Source of the DNA: Denitrobaculum tricleocarpae
GTDB lineage: Bacteria; Pseudomonadota; Alphaproteobacteria; Kiloniellales; Kiloniellaceae
Reading direction: 5' to 3'
Assembly: GCF_007004665.1 (NCBI RefSeq)
Contig: NZ_ML660059.1
Span: forward strand, 1-64,000
DNA: 64,000 nucleotides
The first letter of the stretch is position 1, and each line of letters opens with the position of its first letter. This document shows positions 26,153 through 35,601 of this stretch, piece by piece. Below the pieces are notes generated by a model. It saw only the letters and a program-made list of their open reading frames with translations. It ran no database searches and was not told the origin of the DNA. The position numbers were made by a program, and so were the translations under genes.

Positions 26153-27525
26153 GCCGGCTGATTGTCATTTCCAACCGCGTCAGCGTCCCTGACAAGAAAA
26201 AGAAGGACGGGGCGCAGGGCGGGCTCGCCGTGGCTCTGGGGGCGGCACTGAAAGAACACCGCGGGATCTGGTTCGGCTGGTCCGGTAAGGAGACCGAGGT
26301 CTTTACCGGAGACCTCAACATGCAGAGGACCGACGGCATCACCACGGCCACGATCGACCTGGAACCCCAGGACATCGACGAATACTACAACGGGTACGCA
26401 AACCGGACGCTCTGGCCGCTGTTTCATTTCCGTATCGATCTGGCGGAGTACGAGCGGCAGTTCGGCAGCGGATACGAACGCGTGAACGAGCGCTTTGCGA
26501 CCAGCGTCGCGCCATTGATCGAGCCGGACGACCTGGTTTGGGTGCACGATTATCACCTGCTGCCACTCGGTAAGATGCTGCGCGACCGGGGGATCAAAAA
26601 CCGCATCGGCTTCTTTCTGCATATCCCCTGGCCGCCGACCCGTCTGCTGGTCTCCCTGCCGTTCCACGAGCGCCTGGTCCTGACCATGCTGGAATACGAC
26701 ATCATCGGTTTTCAGACCCGGGAGTGGCTGGAGTCCTTCTGTCATTACGTAGAGAAGGAACTCGGGGGCACTGTCGATGCGGATGGCGTGATCCGCTTCG
26801 AAGACCGGGTCGTGAAGGCCCAGGCCTTTCCGATCGGCATCGACTACGAAGAGTTTTCCCGCGCGGCCGTCGGAGACACCGCACGTTCGGCCTACGAGCG
26901 CCTGGTGCAAAGCGCGGAAGGCAAGAAAGTACTTATCGGCGTCGACCGCTTGGATTACTCCAAGGGCCTGCCGGACCGCTTTGAGGCCTACGACCGCTTT
27001 TTGACGCAAAACGCCGAAAGCGCGAAGGATGTGGTTCTGCTGCAGATCGCGCCGCCGTCCCGTGAGGCCGTCGTCACCTATCAGGAGATCCGTGAGACCC
27101 TGGAAGGCTTGACCGGAAGCATCAACGGCGCCCACGCCGACATCGACTGGGTGCCGATCCGCTACGTGAACCGCGGCTATCCCCGTGCGGAACTTGCGGG
27201 CTTCTACCGCGCGTCCCGGATTGCGCTGGTCACGCCGCTGCGCGATGGGATGAACCTGGTCGCCAAGGAATATGTGGCCGCCCAGGACCCCGAAGATCCG
27301 GGAGTCCTGATCCTCTCCCGCTTCGCAGGAGCCGCCTTACAGCTGACCGATGCGCTGATGGTCAATCCGCACAGCGGCGACGAGGTCAGTGAAGCGATCC
27401 GCACAGCGCTTGCCATGCCGAAGGAAGAGCGGATCCGGCGCTGGCAGGGCATGATCGAGACCGTAAAGAACGAAGATGTGAAGAAATGGCAGAAAGACTT
27501 TGTCGCTGCCCTGAAGGGGTCTTGA
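26149..27525 (+). CDS. otsA: Trehalose-6-phosphate synthase
   Basis: 458 aa GT20 glycosyltransferase that makes trehalose 6-phosphate from UDP-glucose and glucose 6-phosphate. Conserved segments: SRLIVISNRV at the N-terminus, GGLAVALGAAL, LVWVHDYHLLPLGKML, RIGFFLHIPWPP, IGVDRLDYSKGLPDRFEAY and LRDGMNLVAKEYVA near the C-terminus. Length is normal. Translation is coupled to the GH15 gene. otsB lies convergent downstream, on the other strand, with 112 bp between. Product protects against osmotic and desiccation stress. Confidence 0.95.
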   Translation: MSRLIVISNRVSVPDKKKKDGAQGGLAVALGAALKEHRGIWFGWSGKETEVFTGDLNMQRTDGITTATIDLEPQDIDEYYNGYANRTLWPLFHFRIDLAEYERQFGSGYERVNERFATSVAPLIEPDDLVWVHDYHLLPLGKMLRDRGIKNRIGFFLHIPWPPTRLLVSLPFHERLVLTMLEYDIIGFQTREWLESFCHYVEKELGGTVDADGVIRFEDRVVKAQAFPIGIDYEEFSRAAVGDTARSAYERLVQSAEGKKVLIGVDRLDYSKGLPDRFEAYDRFLTQNAESAKDVVLLQIAPPSREAVVTYQEIRETLEGLTGSINGAHADIDWVPIRYVNRGYPRAELAGFYRASRIALVTPLRDGMNLVAKEYVAAQDPEDPGVLILSRFAGAALQLTDALMVNPHSGDEVSEAIRTALAMPKEERIRRWQGMIETVKNEDVKKWQKDFVAALKGS

Positions 27526-27586
27526 GGCGTACGGCCTGAGAAAGGCTCCGGTCTAAGTCTTATGGCTGCATCAACTTCACAAGCAG

Positions 27587-27644
27587 GATAGATCGCCGCC
27601 GGCGATTGCACCTCAACCTGATCTGATCCGCGTCGAATCAGGTT
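27587..27644. repeat. Dispersed palindromic repeat, member 1, with otsA/otsB hairpin
   Basis: 27587-27630 in reverse orientation (GATCAGATCAGGTTGAGGTG, then CAATCGCCGGCGGCGATC) matches the element at 55965-56006 and the core at 36603-36626. It overlaps an inverted repeat AACCTGAT...ATCAGGTT (27615-27644) that reaches the otsB stop codon and may act as a two-way terminator. Confidence 0.6.
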
Positions 27645-28402
27645 GCAAACGCCCGGAGCCAGTCGTGGACGTCAGCGACCGCCGGAAGCCGTGCCGTCGC
27701 CTTGGTCTCGCGCGCGTCCCCCACCAGGATACCGAGCCCGCCTTGCGCCGACACAACTTCAAAGCCGTGCTCGTCCGTAACGTCATCGCCAAGGAAGACG
27801 GGCGTCGACCCCTCGAAAGAGGGTTGCGTCATGAACCACGCGACGGCACGGCCCTTGTCAAAGCCATCAGGCATGAATTCGACAACCATCTTTCCGCGCT
27901 GCGACGCGAGCTGGTGGGTTTCTGTCAACCTCTCTGCGAACGCGGCGACGGCGGCTTCCAGGCCGGGTGCCGCCCGATAGTGCAGAGCGAACCCCAGCCG
28001 CTTCTGCTCGATCATCAGTCCCGGGTTCTGCTCCATAAAAACCTGCGCAGCCGCTTGCGCCCCGGGCGGGATGGATTGCGCCAGCACCTCGATTGCGTCT
28101 TGCCCTGCCGAACGCAGCTCTCCGCCATGAGACCCGGCAACCGCGATCGGCAAACGGCCCATGTGCCGGTCGATATCGGCAACCGTGCGGCCGCTCACAA
28201 GGGCGACACGACCGTCCAGCCGGTCCGACAGGCGTAACAGCAGATCGGCAAGACGATGGTCCGGCCGGATCTCATTGGGGTGCCCGGCCAGCTCGACCAG
28301 CGTTCCGTCGAAGTCCAGGAAAAGTGCAGCCTTCTGAAATGCAGCCAGCGCCGGGGGAGCCGGCATAAGAGGCTTGGAGCCTTCGGTCGGATCGATGGTC
28401 AC
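27638..28402 (-). CDS. otsB: Trehalose-6-phosphate phosphatase
   Basis: 254 aa HAD phosphatase that dephosphorylates trehalose 6-phosphate. HAD motif I is LFLDFDGTLVEL (nucleophile in DFDGT), motif II VALVSGRTV, then the OtsB-specific AGSHGGELR; motif IV is PVFLGDDVTDEHGF. Starts at GTG 28402; the N-terminus (TIDPTEGSKPLMPAP) is short and Pro-rich. It is convergent with otsA instead of co-transcribed, so synthase and phosphatase have separate promoters. Cytoplasmic. Confidence 0.93.
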   Translation of the reverse strand: MTIDPTEGSKPLMPAPPALAAFQKAALFLDFDGTLVELAGHPNEIRPDHRLADLLLRLSDRLDGRVALVSGRTVADIDRHMGRLPIAVAGSHGGELRSAGQDAIEVLAQSIPPGAQAAAQVFMEQNPGLMIEQKRLGFALHYRAAPGLEAAVAAFAERLTETHQLASQRGKMVVEFMPDGFDKGRAVAWFMTQPSFEGSTPVFLGDDVTDEHGFEVVSAQGGLGILVGDARETKATARLPAVADVHDWLRAFAT

Positions 28403-28571
28403 GGATTCGCTCTACTTCGCCGGTTTAATGCAGCTCGAATCCGTCACAATATTGATCGTGCAGAGAAGGTCAACGACCTCCGCCATGACGCAAGGCCCCG
28501 CTGTCCAAGCGATGAACTCATAAGGTGCGTGCGTCACGACATGAGAGACGGTGGGGACTGGAAAGACCGCC

Positions 28572-30287
28572 TCACCCCGCTTCGGCTCTGTCTCCCTCGC
28601 GGGAGGACAGGCCCTTCGCCTCATCCGACAAAAGCAACTGGGCGGCCTGGTCGGCTGCGTCGCGGAAGGGCTGCAGGATCAGGTCGGCGCCACCGGCCGC
28701 GAAACGGTCTGCGTCAGAACCGCGATGGGCGGCGATGGCCACACGCCCGGTGAAGCCCGCGCTCCGCAAGGCATCGACCAAGGCGAGCCGTGCATCCTCG
28801 TGAGTCACGCCGGTCTGGTGCTCGGGAATACCGGAGACCACCCACTTCACGCCGGCAAGCGGCAGGCTCGCGACCAATTCCGGATCGGTGGCGTCGCCGT
28901 AGGCGATATCCAGTCCCTCCTGTTGCCATTCACGAACCACCGCAGGGTTGAAGTCGACGCCAAGCACCGAACAGTCATGCTGCAAGAGACGCTCTGTGAT
29001 CGCACTGCCGTAACGGCCGAGACCGAAGAGGATAATGTCATAGCGTTTTTCCACGTGATCCGACTGACCGACCACTTCGCGGGATGTGTTGCGGCGTTCG
29101 AAGGGTCCCAAAAAGGGTTCGAGCCAGGCATAGAGATGGTGGGAATAGGTGATCATGTAGGTGGAGAGCGAGATCGTGATCAGGCCGACCAGCGTGACCA
29201 GCCCGAGAGTCTCTGCGCCGATATGGCCGAGCGAGACACCGACCGCCGCGAAAATCAGGGAGAATTCACTGATCTGAGCGACCGTCAGTCCGGCCAGAAA
29301 CCCGGTACGCTTGCGGTAACCCATCGCCCCCATGATCACCAGGACGATCAGCGGATTGCCGATCAGAACGAAGAGCGAGAGAGTGAGCGCCGCGGGAATC
29401 TGCTGTCCCAGGAGCGAGAGATCGAGACTGGCGCCGAGCGCGATAAAAAAGAACAGCAGAAGGAAGTCGCGCAGCGGTGCCAGGCGCGCCGCCATGGCCT
29501 CGCGGAACTGCGTCGAGGCCAGCGAGACACCGGCAAGCAGCCCGCCCAGTTCCTTACTGAAGCCGAGATAGTCGCCGGTCGCCGCCAGCAGGGCCGCCCA
29601 GCCGATGGCGAAACACATCAGCAGCTCGGGGGCCCGGGCCAGCCGCTCGACAAGGCGGTCGGCGATGAACCGGATGAAGACGGCGACCGCCAGAAGCATG
29701 AGCAAGCCGTAACCGAACACCAGCGCGATGTCCGCAAGCGCCGACCCCTCGCTCTGCGCCCCGGCGCCGATGCCCGACATCACCAGCATGGCCAGCACGA
29801 CGACCAGATCCTGCACGATCAGAAAACCGAGGGCGACCCGTCCGTGAAGAGAATCGATCTCGCGCTTATCGGACAGCAGCTTGACGATGATAATGGTGCT
29901 GGAGAAGGTCAATGCGACGGCCACATAGAGGCTCGTCACCATATCCAAGCCCAGCGCCAGGCCGAGCATGAAGCCGATGATCGAGGTAAAGGCGACCTGC
30001 CCCAGACCGGTGGTCAGGGCGACCGGTCCCAGTGTCCGCACCAGTTTGACGTCAAGCTTCAGCCCGACCAGGAAGAGCAGAACCGCGATTCCCAGTTCGG
30101 CCAGCAAGTTGATCTGTGCGTCGGAGCGGGCGATATCGAGGAGCGAGGGACCCGCCAGGATGCCCACCGCGATGAAGCTGACGATCAGCGGCTGCCTGAG
30201 CAGCACGCCGACCAGGCCAACGGCGGCCGCCAGGACCAGGAGAGCCGCAACTTCGTAAAAGACCGAAACAGAAACGATTTCCAGCAT
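28572..30287 (-). CDS. CPA2-family cation:proton antiporter with TrkA-N domain
   Basis: 571 aa with 11-13 membrane segments (Na_H_Exchanger domain, residues about 1-385; AELGIAVLLFLVGLKLDVKL, SSTIIIVKLLSDKREID, GFLIVQDLVVVLAM) and a cytosolic NAD-binding TrkA-N (RCK) domain from about 415 (ILFGLGRYGSAITERLLQHD, then VDFNPAVV). This is the KefB/YbaL type, moving K+ or Na+ against H+ under nucleotide control. Its ATG overlaps the stop of the P-type ATPase gene by one base (TAATG), so the two transporters are made together. The C-terminus is short after TrkA-N, without a TrkA-C domain. Confidence 0.9.
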   Translation of the reverse strand: MLEIVSVSVFYEVAALLVLAAAVGLVGVLLRQPLIVSFIAVGILAGPSLLDIARSDAQINLLAELGIAVLLFLVGLKLDVKLVRTLGPVALTTGLGQVAFTSIIGFMLGLALGLDMVTSLYVAVALTFSSTIIIVKLLSDKREIDSLHGRVALGFLIVQDLVVVLAMLVMSGIGAGAQSEGSALADIALVFGYGLLMLLAVAVFIRFIADRLVERLARAPELLMCFAIGWAALLAATGDYLGFSKELGGLLAGVSLASTQFREAMAARLAPLRDFLLLFFFIALGASLDLSLLGQQIPAALTLSLFVLIGNPLIVLVIMGAMGYRKRTGFLAGLTVAQISEFSLIFAAVGVSLGHIGAETLGLVTLVGLITISLSTYMITYSHHLYAWLEPFLGPFERRNTSREVVGQSDHVEKRYDIILFGLGRYGSAITERLLQHDCSVLGVDFNPAVVREWQQEGLDIAYGDATDPELVASLPLAGVKWVVSGIPEHQTGVTHEDARLALVDALRSAGFTGRVAIAAHRGSDADRFAAGGADLILQPFRDAADQAAQLLLSDEAKGLSSREGDRAEAG

Positions 30288-33103
30288 TAATGACCACGCC
30301 AGCGTGCCGGCGCTCCCTTTCTTTTCACTGCCGGCGACGCGCCGCCGGATTCATCACGTGGGCCGGCCATCCGAATCCGCAACCACTTCTCGACTTCGAG
30401 AACAAAAAACAGAGCGACACCCACCGCGATGATTTCCACGCCGTGAATGAAATCCACGGGCCGGGTGTCGAAAAAAGCCGCCATAAAGGGCGCATAGGTA
30501 AAAACGAGCTGCAGGGAAACCACCGCCGCCACCGCGACCAGGACCGCGCGGGTGCCCAGGATCCCTCTCAGAGTCAGGGACGGTGCACGCAGATAGCGCA
30601 CACTGAAAAGATAGAAAACCTCCATGACCACGAGCGTGTTGACGGCATAGGTGCGCGCCTCTTCAAGGCTGGCGCCATGGCTGCGCGTCCAGGAGAAAAT
30701 GCCGAAAATGCCGGCGACAAAAAGTGCCGAGACGAACAGAATGCGCCAGATGAGAAATGCCGACAGCATCGGCGCGCCAGCGGGGCGCGGCGGGCGTTTC
30801 ATGACGTCGGCTTCGGTCGGCTCGAAGGCCAGGGCGATCGCCAGCCCGACGGAACTGACCATATTGACCCAGAGAATCTGCAAGGGTGTGATCGGCAGGG
30901 TGTAGCCGAGCAGAATGGCCATGATGATCGCGAAGGACTCGCCCCCGTTCACGGGCAGCAGGAAGACGATCGCCTTTTTGAGATTGTCGTAGACCGTGCG
31001 GCCCTCGCGCACGGCGGCGGCGATGGAGGCGAAGTTGTCGTCCGCGAGAACCATCTCGGCGGCCTCCTTCGCGGCCTCGGTGCCGTTGCCGCCCATGGCA
31101 ACCCCGACATCCGCGCGCTTAAGTGCCGGGGCATCGTTCACCCCGTCTCCGGTCATGGCGACGACGTGCTTGCCTGCCTGCAGGGCCTGGACCAGGCGCA
31201 ACTTGTGTTCGGGGCTGGTGCGCGCAAAGACGTCGACTTCAGAGGCGCGGGTCATCAGCTCCGCATCGGTGAGGCCATCGAGATCGGGGCCGGTCAGGAC
31301 ATCGCGCGGGTTGGCAAGCCCGAGTTGCCCGGCAATGGCCCGCGCCGTGCCGCCGTGATCGCCGGTGATCATCTTGATCCGGATGCCCGCGGCCTGACAT
31401 TCGGCGACCGCCGCAATGGCTTCTTCGCGCGGCGGATCGATCAGGCCGAGCAGTCCAAGCAGAGTGAGATCGCTGTCGACATCGTCGAAGGTGAGGGTCC
31501 GCTGATCCTGCGCCGCCGGTTTGAAAGCCAGGGCGAGCACACGCTGCCCTTGCGCGGCCGCATCCTCGATGCGCTTCAGCCAGCCGTCCCGGTCCAGGGG
31601 CTCGTCGATGAACTGCTCGCCGTCGGCGCCGCGCTGCCGGCTGCACATCTCGAGCACACGTTCGGGGGCTCCCTTCAGATAGATAAAGCCTTCACCGCTA
31701 TGGCCGTGATGCAGGCTGGCCATAAAGCGGTGTTCGGAATCGAAGGGAATGATATCGGTCCGAGGAAAGGACTTGCTCTCGAAAACCGGGTCCAGGCCGG
31801 CCTTCAGGCCAAGGGTCAGCAAGGCCCCCTCCATGGGATCGCCTTCAACCCTCCACTGGCCGTCGATCTCACGCAGAGCGGAATCGTTGCAGAGCACAGC
31901 GGCGCGGATGACCTCCGAGAGGAGGGTCCGGTGGTCAGGCAGAATTTCATTGCCGTCCAGACTGAAGCCGCCCCGGGGTTCGTAGCCGACCCCGCCGACA
32001 TCGAAAACATGGGCCGCCGTGGCGATCGAACGCACCGTCATCTCGTTGCGGGTCAGCGTCCCGGTTTTATCGGAGCAGATAATGGAGACCGAGCCGAGGG
32101 TTTCGACGGCGGGCAAGCGGCGGATAATGGCGTTTCGCGCCACCATGCGCTGAACGCCGATCGCCAGGGTGACCGTCAGGATCGCAGGCAGTCCCTCGGG
32201 GATGGCAGCCACGGCAAGACCGACCACCACCATGAACATCTCGACGGGCGCGAAGTCGCGCAGCGTGACCCCGAACGCGAAAACGAAGCCCGCCAGCACC
32301 AGGATCGCAAGCGTCAGCCAGCGGGCGAAGATGTCCATCTGGCGCAGGAGCGGCGTCGAAAGCTGCCGGACCTCGGTCAGCAGTCCGCTGATGCGGCCGA
32401 TCTCCGTATGAACGGCGGTTTCGACGACAACACCCATGCCCTGTCCCGCCGCCACCAGCGTCCCCGCATAAGCCATGGACGTTCGATCGCCGAGCGGCGC
32501 GTCAGCGGGCACGGGATCACGCGACTTGTCGACCGGGATCGACTCACCGGTTAAGGCCGCTTCTTGAAGCCTCAAGCCCTTGACGTTCGTCAGCCGGATA
32601 TCCGCCGGCACCTTGTCGCCGGGCTCCAGAATGACGAGATCGCCGGGCACGAGGTCCTCCGCCGGCACCGACATTCTCGGTGCGTTCCGCAGAACCGTGG
32701 CATGCGGCGAGAGCATCTGCCGGATCGCCTGCAGTGCCCTCTCCGCCTTGCCCTCCTGCAGAAAGCCGATGGTGGCGTTGACGAAGGCGACCGCGAAGAT
32801 AACGGCGGTATCGATCCAGTGACCCAGCGCGGCGGTCAGAGCCGCTGCCCCCATAAGGACGTAAATCAGAAGATTGTTGAAGTGGGCCAGAAACCGGACG
32901 ACGCCGCTGCGGCCCTTCTGTGCCGGCAGGCGATTGGGACCATGTTCCGCCAGCCGCGCCAGAGCTTCACGGTCATCCAGACCCGAGGCTTGAACAGCAC
33001 GTTCCGTCATGGCCGCATCGGCCGTCATGGCGTGCCAGTTTCGTTTCTTTTCCTGAGGGGCCGCCTGTTTGGCTGACAGGCGCCTGCGTTCAATAGCTGC
33101 CAT
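30287..33103 (-). CDS. P-type cation-transporting ATPase, P2-like, atypical M6
   Basis: 938 aa. N-terminal cation ATPase domain (AVQASGLDDREALARLAEHG), actuator motif LTGESIPVD, M4 AAIPEGLPAILTV, phosphorylation site CSDKTGTLT and hinge TGDGVNDAPAL: all hallmarks of a P2A-type pump. M6 reads NMVSSVGLAIALAFEP, where Ca2+ and Na+ pumps have NxxTD; the Asp is absent, so ion specificity cannot be inferred and may not be Ca2+. Such ATPases cluster with universal stress proteins in other bacteria. It is the middle gene of an HTH-ATPase-antiporter operon. AAGGG lies 9 nt before the ATG; the first 25 residues are basic and extra. Confidence 0.9.
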   Translation of the reverse strand: MAAIERRRLSAKQAAPQEKKRNWHAMTADAAMTERAVQASGLDDREALARLAEHGPNRLPAQKGRSGVVRFLAHFNNLLIYVLMGAAALTAALGHWIDTAVIFAVAFVNATIGFLQEGKAERALQAIRQMLSPHATVLRNAPRMSVPAEDLVPGDLVILEPGDKVPADIRLTNVKGLRLQEAALTGESIPVDKSRDPVPADAPLGDRTSMAYAGTLVAAGQGMGVVVETAVHTEIGRISGLLTEVRQLSTPLLRQMDIFARWLTLAILVLAGFVFAFGVTLRDFAPVEMFMVVVGLAVAAIPEGLPAILTVTLAIGVQRMVARNAIIRRLPAVETLGSVSIICSDKTGTLTRNEMTVRSIATAAHVFDVGGVGYEPRGGFSLDGNEILPDHRTLLSEVIRAAVLCNDSALREIDGQWRVEGDPMEGALLTLGLKAGLDPVFESKSFPRTDIIPFDSEHRFMASLHHGHSGEGFIYLKGAPERVLEMCSRQRGADGEQFIDEPLDRDGWLKRIEDAAAQGQRVLALAFKPAAQDQRTLTFDDVDSDLTLLGLLGLIDPPREEAIAAVAECQAAGIRIKMITGDHGGTARAIAGQLGLANPRDVLTGPDLDGLTDAELMTRASEVDVFARTSPEHKLRLVQALQAGKHVVAMTGDGVNDAPALKRADVGVAMGGNGTEAAKEAAEMVLADDNFASIAAAVREGRTVYDNLKKAIVFLLPVNGGESFAIIMAILLGYTLPITPLQILWVNMVSSVGLAIALAFEPTEADVMKRPPRPAGAPMLSAFLIWRILFVSALFVAGIFGIFSWTRSHGASLEEARTYAVNTLVVMEVFYLFSVRYLRAPSLTLRGILGTRAVLVAVAAVVSLQLVFTYAPFMAAFFDTRPVDFIHGVEIIAVGVALFFVLEVEKWLRIRMAGPRDESGGASPAVKRKGAPARWRGH

Positions 33104-33174
33104 AGCATCGCACCCTTGCGAGTTTGCGATTTGAGTGTCGGCTCGCGCGCCGGCCCCCGGTTATGTCAGCTCGA

Positions 33175-33372
33175 TCAGTCTTTTTGTTCTGGCGATGGCT
33201 GCATCACGTGCGCATCCACGAACGCTTCAAGGTCCTTGGCGGCCACGCGGAATTCCCGGCCGAACCTCGCAGCCCGCAGTTCGCCATCATGAACCCAGCT
33301 CCGAACGGTCGCTTCGCTGACCTTCAGAAGCTCGGCGATTTCATGAATCGTGAAAAACGGTCTGCTTAGCAT
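33175..33372 (-). CDS. Small excisionase-type helix-turn-helix DNA-binding protein
   Basis: 65 aa consisting only of a MerR-like winged helix of the HTH_17 excisionase type: FFTIHEIAELLKVSEATVRS, then WVHDGELRAARFGREFRVA. It is not near an integrase, so here it is likely a regulator. It is the first gene of the strand that continues with the P-type ATPase (72 bp downstream) and is divergent from the alcohol dehydrogenase. It could control one or both operons, together with the FNR-like box in the divergent region. Confidence 0.8.
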   Translation of the reverse strand: MLSRPFFTIHEIAELLKVSEATVRSWVHDGELRAARFGREFRVAAKDLEAFVDAHVMQPSPEQKD

Positions 33373-33435
33373 TTCTAAGCGCCTTTGGTTTCAATCTGAC
33401 ACCATTGAAGATGTCTGAAGTCTGTTGAAGCAGCA

Positions 33436-33449
33436 TTGACCTAAATCAA
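33436..33449. promoter_or_regulatory. FNR/FixK-like box in the adh/ATPase divergent region
   Basis: TTGAC-CTAA-ATCAA, one mismatch to consensus, 71 bp before the dehydrogenase ATG and 70 bp before the HTH start. A possible -10 (TATGAT, 33480-33485) for adh lies downstream. Confidence 0.6.
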
Positions 33450-33513
33450 TGCCATTAAGTGCGGTTCAATGCAAGCTGGTATGATTGGATCCACATAAGG
33501 GAGTGAGCCGGCC

Positions 33514-34590
33514 ATGGCTGAAATGATGCGCGCAGCCCTCTTCGTTGAACCGGGTAGAATTGTCCTGGACGACAAAGTCATCCCCGACGTCGGGCCGGGC
33601 GACGCCCTGCTCCGGATCACCACCACCACCATCTGCGGAACCGATGTCCACATTCTCAAGGGCGAGTATCCCGTCGCCCAAGGCCTTACGGTCGGCCACG
33701 AGCCGGTCGGCGTGATCGAAAAGCTGGGCCGGAATGTGGAGGGCTACAGGGAAGGACAGCGCGTGATCGCGGGCGCGATCTGCCCAAGCGGATACTCCAA
33801 TGCCTGCCTGGACGGTCTCTGTGCCCAGGACGGCCAGAGCGGCGCCCACGGCCTGAAGCCTCTGGGCGGCTGGCGTTTCGGCAACACGATCGACGGGTCG
33901 CAGGCCGAGTATCTGCTGGTGCCCGATGCCATGGCGAACCTGGCGCCGGTCCCAGACGGACTGAGCGACGAGGAGGTTCTGATGTGCCCGGACATTATGT
34001 CGACCGGGTTTGCCGGGGCGGAATCCGGCAACATCAAGATCGGCGACACGGTGGCCGTCTTCGCCCAGGGACCGATCGGCCTCTGCGCCACCGCCGGCGC
34101 CAAACTGCGCGGTGCCACCACGATCATCGCGGTCGAAGCGGTGCCGGAGCGCATCGAAATGGCAAAGCAAGTGGGCGCCGATGTCGTCGTCGACTTCAAC
34201 AAGACGGATCCGGTCGAGGAGATCCTGCGCCTCACCAAGGGACGCGGTGTCGATGTGGCGATCGAAGCCCTGGGGCTGCAGTCGACCTTTCAGCAATGCC
34301 TCCAGGTTTTGAAGCCGGGCGGCACCCTCTCCAGCCTCGGGGTTTACTCTGAGGATCTCACGATCCCTCTCTCGGGATTTCACGCCGGGCTGGGCGACCA
34401 CAAGATCGTCACCTCGCTCTGCCCCGGCGGCAAGGAGCGGATGCGCCGGCTGATGAACGCGATCGCGTCGGGACGGGTCGACCTCAAGCCGATGATCACC
34501 CATCGCTACAGCCTGGACCAGATCGAAGAGGCCTATCTGCTCTTCGCGAACCAGCAGGACGGCGTGCTGAAGATCGCCATCACACCCTGA
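33514..34590 (+). CDS. Zinc-dependent alcohol dehydrogenase, isopropanol-dehydrogenase type
   Basis: 358 aa medium-chain dehydrogenase/reductase. The catalytic zinc ligands are Cys in TICGTDVH, His-Glu in VGHEPVG and an Asp in the CPDIMSTG segment, a pattern of the NADP-dependent secondary alcohol dehydrogenases, which lack the four-Cys structural zinc lobe (here only scattered Cys in CPSGYSNACLDGLC). Rossmann motif VAVFAQGPIGLCATAGAK. It would reduce acetone or aldehydes to alcohols or run in reverse, disposing of reductant at low oxygen. It leads a run with two universal stress protein genes, under a probable FNR site; GGGAGTGAG serves as Shine-Dalgarno. Confidence 0.9.
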   Translation: MAEMMRAALFVEPGRIVLDDKVIPDVGPGDALLRITTTTICGTDVHILKGEYPVAQGLTVGHEPVGVIEKLGRNVEGYREGQRVIAGAICPSGYSNACLDGLCAQDGQSGAHGLKPLGGWRFGNTIDGSQAEYLLVPDAMANLAPVPDGLSDEEVLMCPDIMSTGFAGAESGNIKIGDTVAVFAQGPIGLCATAGAKLRGATTIIAVEAVPERIEMAKQVGADVVVDFNKTDPVEEILRLTKGRGVDVAIEALGLQSTFQQCLQVLKPGGTLSSLGVYSEDLTIPLSGFHAGLGDHKIVTSLCPGGKERMRRLMNAIASGRVDLKPMITHRYSLDQIEEAYLLFANQQDGVLKIAITP

Positions 34591-34659
34591 CCGCACGCCC
34601 CGCGGAGACAAAGCCCGCGTCCCCTAAAGCAGGAAGCAATCAGGATTGGAGCGAACGAG

Positions 34660-35508
34660 ATGAAAAAAATCGTGATGGCGACAGATCTCTCGGCGCGCTC
34701 CGACCGCGCCCTGGACCGGGCCGTCATGCTCGCGTGCGATCACGGCGCGGAACTGACGGTCGTTCATGTGATCGACGAAGGCCTGCCGGCCTCCTTCGCC
34801 GACGCCCAGAGAGATACGGCCATGGGCATCATCCGGGAGCAGATTCACAGAATTCTCCTGGACAGCGGACTGAACATTGCGATCGAAATCGTTTTCGGCC
34901 GCGCCTACGTGGATATCCTCGAGGTTTCAGAAAGGCTCGAGGCGGACTTGCTTGTGCTGGGCGTGCACAGGGAAGATGCCTTTAAGGACATGTTCCGCGG
35001 CACCACGGCCGAGCGTGTCATCCGTGCCGGCAACACCCCGATCCTTCTGGTGAAGGACCGCGTGAACGCAGCCTATGACAAGATTATCGTGGGCGTGGAC
35101 TTTTCGGTCTACTCCCGGCGCGCCATCGAGTTCGCGGTGCAGTTCTCGCCCGAGAGCGCGTTTCATCTGGTGCATGCCTACGACATTCCCTTCAAGGGTT
35201 TTTTATACGGCCCCGACACAGGGCGGGAAGTCACCAAGCAGCACCAGATCGAATTCGAAGCGATGATCGACCAGGAGATGGCGACGTTCGTGGCAAGCCT
35301 GGACTCCAAGGCGCCGACCCTTCACTACGCCATGCAGGAAGGCACGGTGCGCGAGGTTATCGACCGGGAGGTTCAGCGGCTCAAGCCGGGGTTGCTGGTC
35401 ATTGGCACCCACGGCCGCACGGGCGTTGCCCATGCCCTCCTGGGCAGTGTCGCCGAGGATCTGCTGCGGACCCCGCCCTGCGACGTCCTGGCTGTAAAAG
35501 CCTGGTGA
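34660..35508 (+). CDS. Universal stress protein, tandem UspA domains
   Basis: 282 aa with two Usp folds. First: KKIVMATDLSARSDRALDRA at the N-terminus. Second: KIIVGVDFSVYSRRAIEFAV from about residue 138, ending with the ATP-binding loop GTHGRTGVAHALLGSVAEDL (G2xG9xGS). The first domain's loop is degenerate (GVHREDAFKDMFRGTTAERV). Cytoplasmic; such proteins bind ATP and support survival during energy or oxygen limitation. It lies 69 bp after the alcohol dehydrogenase and 93 bp before a second usp gene, so co-transcription is likely. Confidence 0.92.
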   Translation: MKKIVMATDLSARSDRALDRAVMLACDHGAELTVVHVIDEGLPASFADAQRDTAMGIIREQIHRILLDSGLNIAIEIVFGRAYVDILEVSERLEADLLVLGVHREDAFKDMFRGTTAERVIRAGNTPILLVKDRVNAAYDKIIVGVDFSVYSRRAIEFAVQFSPESAFHLVHAYDIPFKGFLYGPDTGREVTKQHQIEFEAMIDQEMATFVASLDSKAPTLHYAMQEGTVREVIDREVQRLKPGLLVIGTHGRTGVAHALLGSVAEDLLRTPPCDVLAVKAW

Positions 35509-35601
35509 GGACATCCGGTCCGCAATCGGCCGCCCGCAATCGGCCGCTCCGGCGATGACGGCTCACCCCGCACTGAAAGCAATGACCCGAAAGGAAGAGA
35601 G

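Noticed and set aside
28551..30290. 579-aa plus-strand frame opposite the antiporter gene
   Set aside because: Gln/Asp/Arg-rich antisense shadow; the reverse frame is a clear CPA2 antiporter.
30290..32554. 754-aa plus-strand frame opposite the P-type ATPase
   Set aside because: Antisense shadow with His/Asp/Gln-rich composition and no domain.
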